This document shows, in pieces, positions 45,401 to 54,144 of a DNA stretch of 64,000 nucleotides. The number at the start of each line of letters is the position of its first letter. Position 1 is the first letter of the stretch. The notes below the pieces were generated by a model, which was not told where the DNA came from, did no database searches, and was given only the letters and a program-made list of their open reading frames with translations. This DNA comes from Echinococcus granulosus. Its lineage: Eukaryota > Platyhelminthes > Cestoda > Cyclophyllidea > Taeniidae. The stretch covers positions 231,494-295,493 of the forward strand of contig NW_020170472.1 in NCBI RefSeq assembly GCF_000524195.1. The letters are read 5' to 3'. Position numbers and translations under genes: made by a program.

Positions 45401-45721
45401 TCAAGAAGAAACGTAGGTAAAATATTAAAAACACGGACAGTGAATCATTATGGATCATAAAAAGTATTTGAGTAATTACGCATTGCATAGTGTCACACAC
45501 TATACAAAAATCAAATAAATAGGGCAATTTACTTTAGCGAGGTCAAGGAGAGCAACAGATCCACCACTGTTAAAACCGGTAGCGACGGTAAGAAAGTACT
45601 CCGAACAGGCAGCAAGATGACCGTAGTGAATGGCATTTGAAATTGGTACACCCTCAAATCCAGCCTCTGCTCCAGCAGGAAACCACAGGGGATTCGAAGT
45701 GTGCAACAATGGGGAGGGCAT
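30464..45721 (-). CDS. Coronin-7-like WD40 protein with one propeller and a long tail
   Basis: Coronins are WD40 proteins of actin and Golgi membrane dynamics. Exons on the minus strand: 45721-45533, 42118-42008, 41317-41162, 40552-40271, 39752-39648, 39605-39515, 39337-38694, 38448-38348, 38187-38139, 38095-37841, 36529-36272, 35121-35089, 34989-34876, 34150-34082, 33796-33716, 32907-32818, 32732-32667, 32337-32269, 32197-32024, 31453-31406, 31322-31275, 31205-31131, 30694-30464. Phases close at 1112 aa. The first ~400 residues form the propeller: [96 protein letters not shown], then [17 protein letters not shown] where coronins have the post-propeller PRR motif. The tail is Ser/Pro/acidic with [13 protein letters not shown], ending in an acidic stretch. 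The SKFRH start is absent, so a 5' exon may be missing; the acceptor at 30694 was chosen by phase. Confidence 0.82.
31632..31800. repeat. Degenerate CATC/ATCC microsatellite in coronin-like intron
   Basis: Imperfect CCATCCATCC units, with recurring tcctggatccatgcatcc-type blocks, lie inside the intron between exons 32197-32024 and 31453-31406. On the sense (minus) strand this reads as GGATGGATGG. Confidence 0.85.
35122..36271 (-). other. Coronin-like intron with duplicated open segment
   Basis: The intron lies between exons 36529-36272 and 35121-35089. On the sense strand it holds an 82-codon open frame (35390-35142) with two related copies of a K-Q-T-S-S-N block, at 35330-35313 and 35195-35178. 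These may be duplicated alternative exons; see the findings. The rest shows no gene. Confidence 0.4.
36530..37840 (-). other. Coronin-like intron, no nested gene seen
   Basis: A 1.3-kb intron between the 85-codon exon ending NGASQL and the exon starting [14 protein letters not shown]. Both sides are phase 0, so a phase-0 exon inside it could have been missed. No frame here is convincing. Confidence 0.4.
42119..45532 (-). other. Coronin-like intron 1 (3.4 kb)
   Basis: The first intron separates the exon ending VALLDLAK from the exon starting [12 protein letters not shown]. It contains a CATC-type microsatellite (about 43106-43200) and no supported gene. The smaller introns at 39753-40270, 40553-41161, 41318-42007, 32908-33715, 34151-34875 and 31454-32023 also look empty. 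Confidence 0.5.
43106..43200. repeat. Degenerate ATCC-type microsatellite
   Basis: CCACCCACCCATCCATCTATCCATCC-like sequence within intron 1 of the coronin-like gene, the same simple-sequence family as at the left window edge. Confidence 0.75.
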
Positions 45722-46521
45722 TTTTGGAATAAAGATGTGCTAAAAGTTGCCAAAATGTTCCATAAAAAAATAAAAAATACGTTTGGTTTTTGCAGCAAAA
45801 ACGACCGCAAAATAATATATGGGGAATCAAAGCAAAAAATTTGGCTATAATTAAACAGTAAACGTGAAAATAATTTTAATTCGGAAAAGGTGAAGGGTGA
45901 TATTCTCAAAATTGTGCGCTCATTGACCTAGAAAAGTTCAATTTGAAGCCATTTAAACTAACTTCAAAATAAATTTGTATTATTTAGGACCTAAAAAGTG
46001 CAGCAGTTGAATTAGTTTTTTACGACTGTTTTTCGCAAAATTTTGCAGCAATTTGGATGGCTCAACTGTTTCATCGATAACAATGAGTGGTTTGTAGAAA
46101 ATGGCCAAATTTTCAGTTAAAATAAAGATCGTCGCAATGTTTTGCGCAAGTAAGTTGGCTAAAAGCATAAAGATGTTAGGATCGTATTTTGAGCTTTCCT
46201 AAAATATACATTTTAGTTCCCTTTTTACACATCGGTACATGAATTTACTAATATTATTTAGGCGACAGAATGCAACTTTTCCCGTTTTGCACTAATTGAA
46301 GCATTTTTTAACTAGGTATACATAAGCAGCTATTTTATGCAAAGGTCTAAGCCCTTGTATATTCGCCGTTTTTTCGTTCAATGTATTTCGAAATGTTAAG
46401 CACGTAGGGTAATTTCGGAAAGGCCCTCATACGCCCCATTACATTACCGTGTATAGACATTTTGTTCTAAGCATTTTTAAAAATTAAATAGACGTAAAAT
46501 TAAGGTAGAATACATACACAT
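45722..46521. other. 5' flank of coronin-like gene
   Basis: AT-rich sequence between the coronin-like first exon and the left LTR of the retrotransposon. It probably holds the promoter and perhaps a missing 5' exon: the ATG exon is preceded by a ttttag acceptor-like site with an open frame between it and the ATG. No exon could be fixed. Confidence 0.4.
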
Positions 46522-46757
46522 ATGTTATACTTATATCATTTTAATGTACATTTCAGCTAGGAGGCAAGGTTACGATTCGAATCCGGTGCCAGAGGCGTCT
46601 CTCAACCCTATGGTCGGATGCTGTTCCACCCCTCTCTAAACTTTGTGCTTGTTTTTCCGATTCGCCTACCCCTAATGAATATGTCAAAATAAGTCAACCG
46701 TGTTGTCCTAGGAGCACGAGTAACAGGGAAGGGGAGACCTGCGAGTATCACCCTACA
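46522..46757 (+). repeat. Left LTR of Ty3/gypsy-type element
   Basis: This copy starts near TGTTATACTT and ends near CCCTACA. It matches 48607-48829 in order through shared blocks such as ATTCGAA, GGCGTCTC, CTCTAAACTTT and GACCTGCGAGT. It is followed at once by TGGTGGCAGCG, the expected position of a tRNA primer-binding site. Confidence 0.75.
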
Positions 46758-46775
46758 CTGGTGGCAGCGGTGGGA
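46758..46775 (+). other. Putative primer-binding site next to left LTR
   Basis: TGGTGGCAGCG begins two bases after the LTR end. TGG at this position is typical because it pairs with the CCA end of a tRNA. The inverted copy carries the same TGGTGGCAGC at the same distance from its LTR end. The primer tRNA was not identified. Confidence 0.55.
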
Positions 46776-47386
46776 TGTTACATCTGAACAGTTTTGAGGC
46801 TTTCGGAGGACCGGGGGCGTCCGGAGTTCCTGCCGCTTCCTGGTTACTAGCTTGACCAATTGGCCCAACGAGTTAGTCTTTGCGTTGCAGAGCTTCTCAG
46901 CCAACGCGGGAGGTGGGACTCCGTTCTAAACTGGACCGTTACCCAGTTAGCGACCTTGTTTGGAGGACAGCCACGGAAAGTACGTTCAGCTAGAAGTTGA
47001 ATCTTCTTGGCGTACTCTTCGTCGTCCTCGTCAGCTTTTTGGAAACACAGGAGGAAGTCCCTGGCAGGGGTTTGCTCTTCTTGGTCGATGACGGGTTGAG
47101 CCAATGTATCGCAGCATTGGTCATCGTCGGTGTCGTGGATGATGCCGGTTCTGACTGCGGACACAAATAAATGAGGAAGGGCGCGGAGAATAAGGGCTAT
47201 TTTTTGACAATAGGGATAGAGAGGAAGGTTGGGTTTGGCGGTTAAGAGCCAATTTTCGAAATTCATATTTTCTTCGAAAGGGGGTAGGTCTGCCGGCGCT
47301 GCCACCAGTGCAGGGCGAGACCCACCGGTCTCCTCTTCCCTGTTCCTAGTGTTCTTAGATGAGCCCGGTTGATTCAATTTATACAT
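46776..47386 (-). pseudogene. Inverted gag-like fragment, frameshifted
   Basis: A minus-strand open frame (47386-46847) begins inside an LTR-derived segment and runs through the primer-site position into a gag-like region (PPFEENMNFENWLLTAKP and QTPARDFLLCFQKADEDD). Similarity continues in another frame (about 46900-46776, with LGQLVKLVTRKRQEL), so the gag is frameshifted. Its orientation is opposite to the flanking LTRs and pol. No zinc knuckle follows. Confidence 0.65.
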
Positions 47387-47395
47387 ATTTATTAG
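47309..47395 (-). repeat. Inverted partial LTR at start of gag fragment
   Basis: The reverse complement matches the last ~90 bp of the right LTR (TCAACCGGG, CACTAGGAACAGGGAAGAGGAGAC, CGCCCTGCA) and is followed on the minus strand by the primer-site sequence and gag. It abuts the RT fragment at about 47400. Confidence 0.7.
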
Positions 47396-47399
47396 GGGT

Positions 47400-48500
47400 A
47401 GATGGATTGGGAAAACAAGTACAAAGTTTGGATGGGAACGGGCTTTACGGATTTCAAACGATGCCCTTTGGACTCTGTAACGCGGTGGCTACCTTCCAAC
47501 GCCTCATGCGAACACCTCTGGTCGGCCTGTTCCCAAAGCATCGCATTATCTCTTGACGATATTCCCGTTTTTGGTGGAGTTATTCAAGAGCATAATGCCA
47601 ACCTGAAACCAGTGTTGGACCGCCTACAGGATGCAGGGTTAACCCTGAACCCGAAGAAGTGCCGTTTCCTGCAACGCTCGGTCACATTCCTGGGACATAC
47701 AGCCTCGTAGAATGGAATAGCAGTCACCGACGACCGTGCAAAACAAGTGAGGACATGGTCTACAACAAAAAACCAGACGGAGTTCTGCGGTTCCCGGGTC
47801 TAACAAATTATTACCGCCGTTTCGTAGAGGCTCTTGCTAAGATCGCCAGTCCGCTACATAAATTAGCCGAAAAGCAGGCGAAGTAGAATTTTAAGTGGGA
47901 GAAAGAGCACGATGAGGCGTTTAAGGAACTGAAGCGAATGCTCTGCTCCGCTCCGATCCTATCACTACGAAACTTCGAATCGAGCGCTCCACTGTTTGTA
48001 CTGGATACCCATGCGAGCGACGCTGCCGTGGGTGGTGTACTTTCGTAAAAGGCCAAAAACGGAAGGGCACACGTCATTGCCTACGCGAGTACAAGATTCG
48101 GTAAGAAAATGAGACAGAAAATCGCAACACAACGTGAGTTGGTCGCTATCCGCTCAATGGTTAGACACTTCAGACATTACCTGATAGCGAGGAAGTTCGT
48201 TGTTAAAAAACAATGGAGGAGGTTGCTCGTTTGGTTGCACTCTGGTACGAAGAACTCCAACAGCATAATTTTACAGTCCAATTCCGAGAAGGGCGACCCA
48301 GTGCAAATTTACAGGCCGGTTCCCCCACCTGGAACACACCGCACAAGTTCCATCGCCCATGGAGCAGGGACCCATTTCGGATGGTGAGGGCGCTCTCACC
48401 TACAAACTACCTCGTCCGCAACGCACAACTGCGTACCCAGCCGTCAACCGTTCACCACAGCAAGACCCTACAAAGGACCACCACCGCTTGGATATGAAGG
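47400..48500 (+). pseudogene. Decayed pol: RT, RNase H and integrase C-terminus
   Basis: Reverse-transcriptase motifs appear in two frames (about 47444-47556 and 47537-47709), then a connection/RNase H-like section with internal stops near 47707, 47884 and 48046. An integrase C-terminal-like section starts near 48215. Protease, the N-terminal part of RT, and the HHCC and DDE parts of integrase are missing. The element cannot encode a working polymerase. Confidence 0.75.
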
Positions 48501-48606
48501 TGAGATTTATGCCCTGACCGAGGACAGGAGACTACCGGTTGGGAATTCCGCGAGGAGCTCATAAGTGGTAGCACTGGGGACGGTGCTAAAAGGACGAGGG
48601 GGCTAT

Positions 48607-48829
48607 GTAATACTTATATGGTTTTAATGTACCTTTTAGGGACGAGACAAGGTGACAATTCGAACCGGGTGACAGAGTCGGCGTCTCCCAAGCCTGAGTG
48701 TGATCGCGGTTTCTTCCCTCCCTAAACTTTTTATTTTTTTTTCTAATAAATATGCCGAATTTAAATCAACCGGGTCATTTTAAGAGCACTAGGAACAGGG
48801 AAGAGGAGACCTGCGAGTCTCGCCCTGCA
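48607..48829 (+). repeat. Right LTR of Ty3/gypsy-type element
   Basis: A direct repeat of 46522-46757 with substitutions and small indels, starting near TGTAATACTT and ending near CCCTGCA. A candidate AATAAA-like signal (CTAATAAATATG) lies inside it. Sequence similarity to the left copy stops at the TGCA end. Confidence 0.75.
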
Positions 48830-49472
48830 CTCTAGTACTTGGGGCTACTGTCATGACCCGGGGGTCGGCCTCTCCGGTAGGGTTACAACCGCTGCGATCC
48901 AAAGTAGCCACTTTGCCAAGTTTTAATAATTTGCCTGCCTCCTCCCCCCCTTTGAGTGTTGTCCCCAACTCTTCCCTAGTTTAGCCTCCCGTGTCTGCTA
49001 TGCAAATTAAGTGGTGGAGTGGGGAAACGCCGACAAACCCTCCCTGTCGGCAATCGAATTTTAATGCAGCTTAGGGCATGCTTCACCGCAGCTCCACCAG
49101 ACCCTCTCGGTGAATTTGGTGGATATGGCCTGTTTGAAAGAAATGCATCAGTGGTGGGGTAGTGTGTTGACCGCCACGCATATCCACAGCCAGTGGTGGA
49201 AACAATGCCACGGAGTTAAACATGCTTTCGTGGGGGGTACGTTTCCGCCTCCATTCCTTCCTGCCACATTTTTCTCTCCAGAGTTGCTCAGCCATATCTG
49301 TCGAGAAGGGAAGGTGTGGCATTTTCAAGTAATTAAGATCTGCCCATCGACATGGCATGCAGCTCCGTAAGGGAACTTTCCTTTAGATGGTTCACAGCCA
49401 GTGTTGCTATCGTCGTAAACAGCATTCCTGCGGCACAAAGGACTGGGGCAGTTTCTAAGGTGGATACATTTT
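48830..49472. other. Flank between LTR element and assembly gap
   Basis: Short GC-richer stretch with open frames on both strands (for example 49083-49358 and 49110-49370) that mirror each other and have no recognised motif. Possibly transposon-derived. Confidence 0.35.
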
Positions 49473-49572
49473 NNNNNNNNNNNNNNNNNNNNNNNNNNNN
49501 NNNNNNNNNNNNNNNNNNNNNNNNNNNNNNNNNNNNNNNNNNNNNNNNNNNNNNNNNNNNNNNNNNNNNNNN
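49473..49572. other. Assembly gap of exactly 100 N
   Basis: A run of 100 N, the usual placeholder for a scaffold gap of unknown size. Sequence may be missing here, and the two sides should not be read as contiguous. Confidence 0.98.
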
Positions 49573-49730
49573 AGGTGGGTAAAATCGACGGAGGCCCGGA
49601 TGGGCTCTACTGGCATGGCGCGGAAGCGGCGAAGGCGCATTTACGGGGCGCGTGAGTGACGCCTTTGCCGCAAAACTTGCATACGGAGTCGGGATTTGCA
49701 ACCGAACAAAGAGCAGGCCTTTGGAGACTT
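49573..49730 (-). pseudogene. Possible gag zinc-knuckle remnant beside the gap
   Basis: On the minus strand one frame reads VCKFCGKGVTHAPRKCAFAA, a Cys-x2-Cys-x5-His-x4-Cys pattern close to the CCHC knuckle of retrotransposon Gag (normally x4 before His). It is cut by the 100-N gap and has no start. Some chance of coincidence. Confidence 0.35.
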
Positions 49731-50200
49731 TTAATTAATTCACCCTTTCGACTTTTCCCATTTTAAGTGCTTATTCTAACTTTCCACCTTTATAATACGT
49801 TCTAGCTACTACTTCTCTTCACCTTCACTTTCTGACCTTAAAAACAATTTTGAAAACTTGACTGCATTACGCATTTGTTTTAAATATACCCTAGTAGGTG
49901 AGAAGCGGTTATTTCATGAAAATTTCCCGCCTGACTGAATGCCGCTGACCTCTGAATCCTTCTATATCACTTTTCCAGCAAAATGTACTCTCTCAACCAG
50001 ACCGCCCAAGTTTTTTGGAGGAAGAAAGAGTGCATTTTTGAGCTTGCAATGCATGTATATTCAGCGCATCTATGCATGTGTGTATTTTATTCCCCATTGT
50101 ACGCATGTACGCTGTGTCTGTGCGTGCACGCCTGCATAACGGAAATGAAGGACCGATTTGGGGTTGAGGTGGCTAGGTAAGCGGGCAGGCGGGGACATCA
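49731..50200. other. 3' flank of C11orf54-like gene
   Basis: Region between the gap-side remnant and the C11orf54-like stop codon. It includes the probable 3' untranslated region of that gene. No gene seen. Confidence 0.5.
50086..50091 (-). promoter_or_regulatory. Candidate polyadenylation signal of C11orf54-like gene
   Basis: TTTATT on the plus strand gives AATAAA on the minus strand, about 110 nt past the stop codon. Confidence 0.5.
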
Positions 50201-52317
50201 CTAGTTGTGCACAGGTTTGTCTTGGCGGTAGAGCTTCTTAGCCGGTGTCAAGTACACTGTGTAGGTGGCCTTCTCGGGGCAAATATCATTTTCAAAGTGA
50301 CCTGTAAGCAGGCGACTTGCATTCCAACAATAGAAGGAGGCCATGCTAAAGCCCATCTTTTTCTTTGAGAGAAAAAGAGGATGTAAAAAAAGCCCTAATA
50401 GACCTTGTTGCAGAGGCAGGCATCAGTCAAACTAACCGGATCATGAGAGAGCACGGTACCCACACCAATGATGGGACCGTCAATGTTGAAAGACGTCTGG
50501 TATTTCTTTAGGCACGGGAAGGTGTGATAGGGCTCCTGTGGCAGCTCGCACTAAAATCACAAGAATGCGACAATTTACCCATTCCTTGATGATAAAATTA
50601 AGGTAAGGTTTAAAAAACTTTGCTGGCTCAAAGCTCACTCACCAGTACACTGGCCTGAGCTCCGCTATTTTGCAAGTAGAAGACACCACCCAAGGCCATG
50701 GGGAGCTCCTGTTTGGAGAACTTGTCATAGAGAGCCGCCTGCATAAGATCAATGATGCTCGGCCCACCGATTCGTTTGTGTGCCACTATCTCAACCACCT
50801 TGCCGGGCATTGCTTCGGTGATGAAAATTTGGCCCAGGGAAGAGAGCAGTGTGTTACTAGCTCGCTCCGATGATGGCGACCCACACTAAATTAGAAGTAA
50901 GAAGGTAGTAGACGTGGTGTATTTTGCTATTTGGCAAATCGGCTTTCATCTATGCTGCCGAAATTGCAAGTTAATAAAGAAGCTACAAAGAGATGCCTTT
51001 ACCTAGAAGTCGCAAATATTTGACAGATGGAACAAGTAATCTTTCATTAAAGGCAGAGAGGTTGGGCTCCGACGAACGACGGATGGATGCAAGGCTAGGC
51101 TAATGGGTTGATGCGGATCAGATTAAAGGGTGGATAAAATCAAAATTATAATGGTGTACTGAGTAAACTATAAATAGTAAAATAACAGATTTACAAGGCA
51201 ATCTTAGCTTAAAAATCATGGGTTTCTTAGGTGTTTGTGAGTGTTAAAATATTTTTCCCAAATGCTGCAAAGCAATTGCGATGATTCACACTCCGTCTCA
51301 CTAAGAGGTATAATGTTTGGTCTTACTTCAAACCTAAGAGGATGATCAAATTCTACGAACATATCTTTACAAACGTCACTAAATCAAGTATAGAATTCAA
51401 AGAAACTTTTACAATCATAAAAATTGGGCGATTTAAGGAGCATCTAACTGTTATTTTAAAATGGTTAGTCTCAATGCTCAAAATGTGCTAGTAACTGATT
51501 GACTTACTTCTTTTGAGCAGAATCCTATGAGTGATCGATTGCATTGAAGACCACGAGTTGAATAGGTGATTTCAGTAGATACCTAGAGATTTTTAAAAGG
51601 AAATTACCATTATATTTTTATTTATTGCTTAAACTTAAAATAATGCGGATATAACTTACTTCACACGGCTTTTTGTAACACTGGAACGGGCCAACTCCAC
51701 CACCTAAAATCATTCCTTGGCAATGTCCAGTGTATTTTGTGATATCCATTATATCATAGAGCTAAAAGTACTATAACAAAAGAAAAGAAAATGTCTACTC
51801 TAGAGGGGTCAGCACATGGAAGCAGATAGTCAAGACTTCCAACATTTGCAATTGTAGAATCACCGCATATGCCTTAAAAATTCTGGTAAAAAGAAAAAAC
51901 ACATACCAGACCGCCCTAAATAAAAGGGTCTTTGGTTGAGATTTGGACACTCAACAACCTTTGCAGTTAGGTGACCAAAGTACGGGGTAAGATAGCATTC
52001 GAGAGCTAAAGTAAAAGCATAAAAAGTTGTGCATTTGTTGCTTTACTGCTGCACACGTCGTAAAGGATTCTGTTCGCCATTCCTGAAAGCACTGGACAAA
52101 ACGAATTAGGGCTTTGTTCTTCTGCTTCTTCGCAGCGGCAGCGAATTCCCCGTTGGCAGTGCCACTGCATGAAAGTAATCTGTTACCGTTGGTATTAAAA
52201 AGAACCTCGCCTAAAGGTCTTAGTGGCAACAATATAATAAAATAAACACAATTCCCTACCCCCAAAACCAAAAGCTCCACAGAATTCGGAGATTCTAGTT
52301 TGTATGGGAGAGAACAT
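50201..52317 (-). CDS. C11orf54: C11orf54 homologue (DUF1907 ester hydrolase family)
   Basis: Human C11orf54 is a zinc-containing protein with reported ester hydrolase activity in vitro. Exons on the minus strand: 52317-52269 (tentative), 52005-51907, 51872-51799, 51761-51660, 51582-51508, 50885-50643, 50550-50404, 50362-50201. Phases close at 316 aa; human is 315. Seen in order: KVVECPNLNQRPF, a following GICGDSTIANVG/DYLLP segment, GMILGGGVGPFQ, EAMPGKVVEIVAHKR, PMALGGVFYLQNSGA and a C-terminal TVYLTPAKKLYRQDKP. All match family blocks in order. Odd point: the His-x-His...His cluster that holds zinc in human, upstream of the GHYHYD block, is not visible; the region reads SMASFYCWNASRLLTGHFEND. 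The first exon was chosen only by phase and length. The 50404 donor (AAG|gtctat) is weak. Confidence 0.88.
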
Positions 52318-54144
52318 GGTGAGTGAGTGTATATATGCCTTCATATAATTTTGAAAGACAGATGAAATAGTATCGCAAAAAATTGAAATAATTTGTGGCT
52401 TTAATCTGTCATACAAAGCCATCACTTAAAATAGCATACAAAAAATTTTAATCGTGCCATGTTTAGCGCTTTGGAAAAAAATTAACTCTTATACTTTAAA
52501 GTAAGAGCTCAAAATGTGAAATTTCTTTTGTGCTACATCATTCTATACGGTATAACAATTACATGATTTTGAAGTGAAAAATGTAGGCTGATTGAACTAT
52601 AAGTAAGTCCCAAAACTCTTGCTAAACGAATAATTCAGCTTTTTGAATATGATGTAGAGGAATCTAGTTACATTCATACAATGCTGCAAGCTTTTGTTTA
52701 ACTCCCCTTTTGATAATGAGCCACTTGCGGCTCCCCTGGCGTACCTCCCCTGGGATGTCTAACTAGCGGGTTATTCCGGTGTCTTCCTTCCTTGCTGTAC
52801 CTTGACAATAAGTTAAAGAATCTTCACCGTTTAACCCTCTACATTCGGCCTTCATTCCATTGGAATATGTAGGGTGACCAAGTAATGACGTTTTTGTTAG
52901 TAATATTTAAGACAGCAAACAGAGGCTGAGGACATGCGCGCTTAGAACGTTCCTTCATCTCAGGGATTTCCAACAATTTTTTCATTCTGAGATTTGCATT
53001 AACTGAATGCTTATCAACAAAAATGTGCATTTAAATAGACGTGAATTATAATATGTTCTATCCGAGTACCTCGTGTTATTTCATTGTCCCTGATGTCTCG
53101 GTGCGGCAAGAGAACTTATTTTAAAGGATTCCTATCCTCCTTTCAAGTACTGAGTGATGAGTCAGCGTGACGAGAGAAGAGCATATGCTGCGGGTGGGAA
53201 ATGTGTGACATCCCCTGACGGAGAAGGCCTGGAAATGATGTCTACCTTCGTAATCACCCCAGTCCCGTGTTTTGCAAGAAGGATGTTTATAACTGAGGCG
53301 AAACTGACCGTAAACAATCTGGAAAAGTCCGTTGTGAAGTTGTCTACGGTACCCGTATGGCGATACCAATTAAGTTAGTACCCGATACCTCCACCTTTTC
53401 TAGCTCTAAAGAGAGGAAAACGTGACAAGAGGAAAGACACGAAGTCCTGCCTCCACAAAAGTGTTCAATACCGTCCTATACTTCTGGGTCCGTTTTCCAC
53501 TGGCTAGCTGTGAACACGCGTGATGGCCCGAATTAAAGCTGTCTTACATGACAAAGCTCCGTTTCCGGTGGAATTACCAAGAGGGATTAGTGGCCTTGCG
53601 GTCAAGTTACTCCTCCCTTTCGTGGGTGTTTGCCTTACAGCACCAACTACGTTGCAAGGACTGACGCAGGGGGGATGACTGTTGCTCCTGGTAACGGGTT
53701 GTTGTACCCCCCCCCCCCCGAGTGGCCTGGCCCCCAAGCCATGCCATTAGCTCCAAACCCTACTGTACGTCGGCAATACATATTCTGCCCAAGCATTATG
53801 TCCCCTTTTGTCTTAAGGGAAGTCTCGGGTCTCTGCACATGCATGCATGCTCCAAAAATTAGAAAAGGTCTTCCTCAGATCAAGTCATTGCGAACCGGAT
53901 GGCAATCCCCAGAGGCATTCTTTACTCATATGCACTGGAATGCCACTTTTCGATTCACAGCCCCGCGCTTCAATTGGCTCCAACGACTGGCTAAAAGGTC
54001 GTCAAGGCTCGACCCTCTCCGGGTAAATAGCAACCGCCCCAGGAAGCAAAGATTGACCGTCAACAAAGCAAAAAAATATATATCCAGCAAGTAAGTTCCA
54101 GACCATACACACACGAAGTGAAAAGGAGAAAAGTCACTACTCGA
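52318..54144. other. Intergenic region between CCDC43-like and C11orf54-like genes
   Basis: The left half is AT-rich. The right half (about 53040-54100) is GC-richer and carries a 154-codon plus-strand open frame (53633-54094) spanning a 13-bp C run, with no ATG at its start and no recognised domain. It may be decayed transposon sequence; no gene is supported. Confidence 0.4.
53707..53719. repeat. C13 homopolymer
   Basis: Thirteen consecutive C bases. Such runs are prone to length error in assemblies and to G-quadruplex or i-motif structure. Confidence 0.9.

Larger units (their letters stand above)
46522..48829 (+). mobile_element. Rearranged, inactive Ty3/gypsy-type LTR retrotransposon
   Basis: The segment is flanked by two diverged direct repeats of about 225-235 bp (46522-46757 and 48607-48829) that behave as LTRs. 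Between them lie an inverted LTR-gag segment (minus strand, 47395 to about 46775) and plus-strand pol pieces (about 47400-48500). Pol is recognisable by MPFGLCNA, LDDIPVF, LTLNPKKCRFLQ and an RNase H-like VLDTHASDAAVGGVLS, followed directly by an integrase C-terminal-like ALSPTNYLVRNAQLRT. It is broken by frameshifts, several stops, Ser in place of the Tyr of the catalytic YLDD motif, and absence of the integrase core. Old, non-autonomous copy. Confidence 0.85.

Noticed and set aside
46565..46600. tRNA T-arm-like sequence (GATTCGAATCC)
   Set aside because: No cloverleaf can be drawn, and the stretch is part of the LTR, repeated with changes at about 48655.
53633..54094. 154-codon plus-strand frame over the C13 run
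   Set aside because: No ATG at its beginning, no splice support, and its frame depends on the exact length of a homopolymer.
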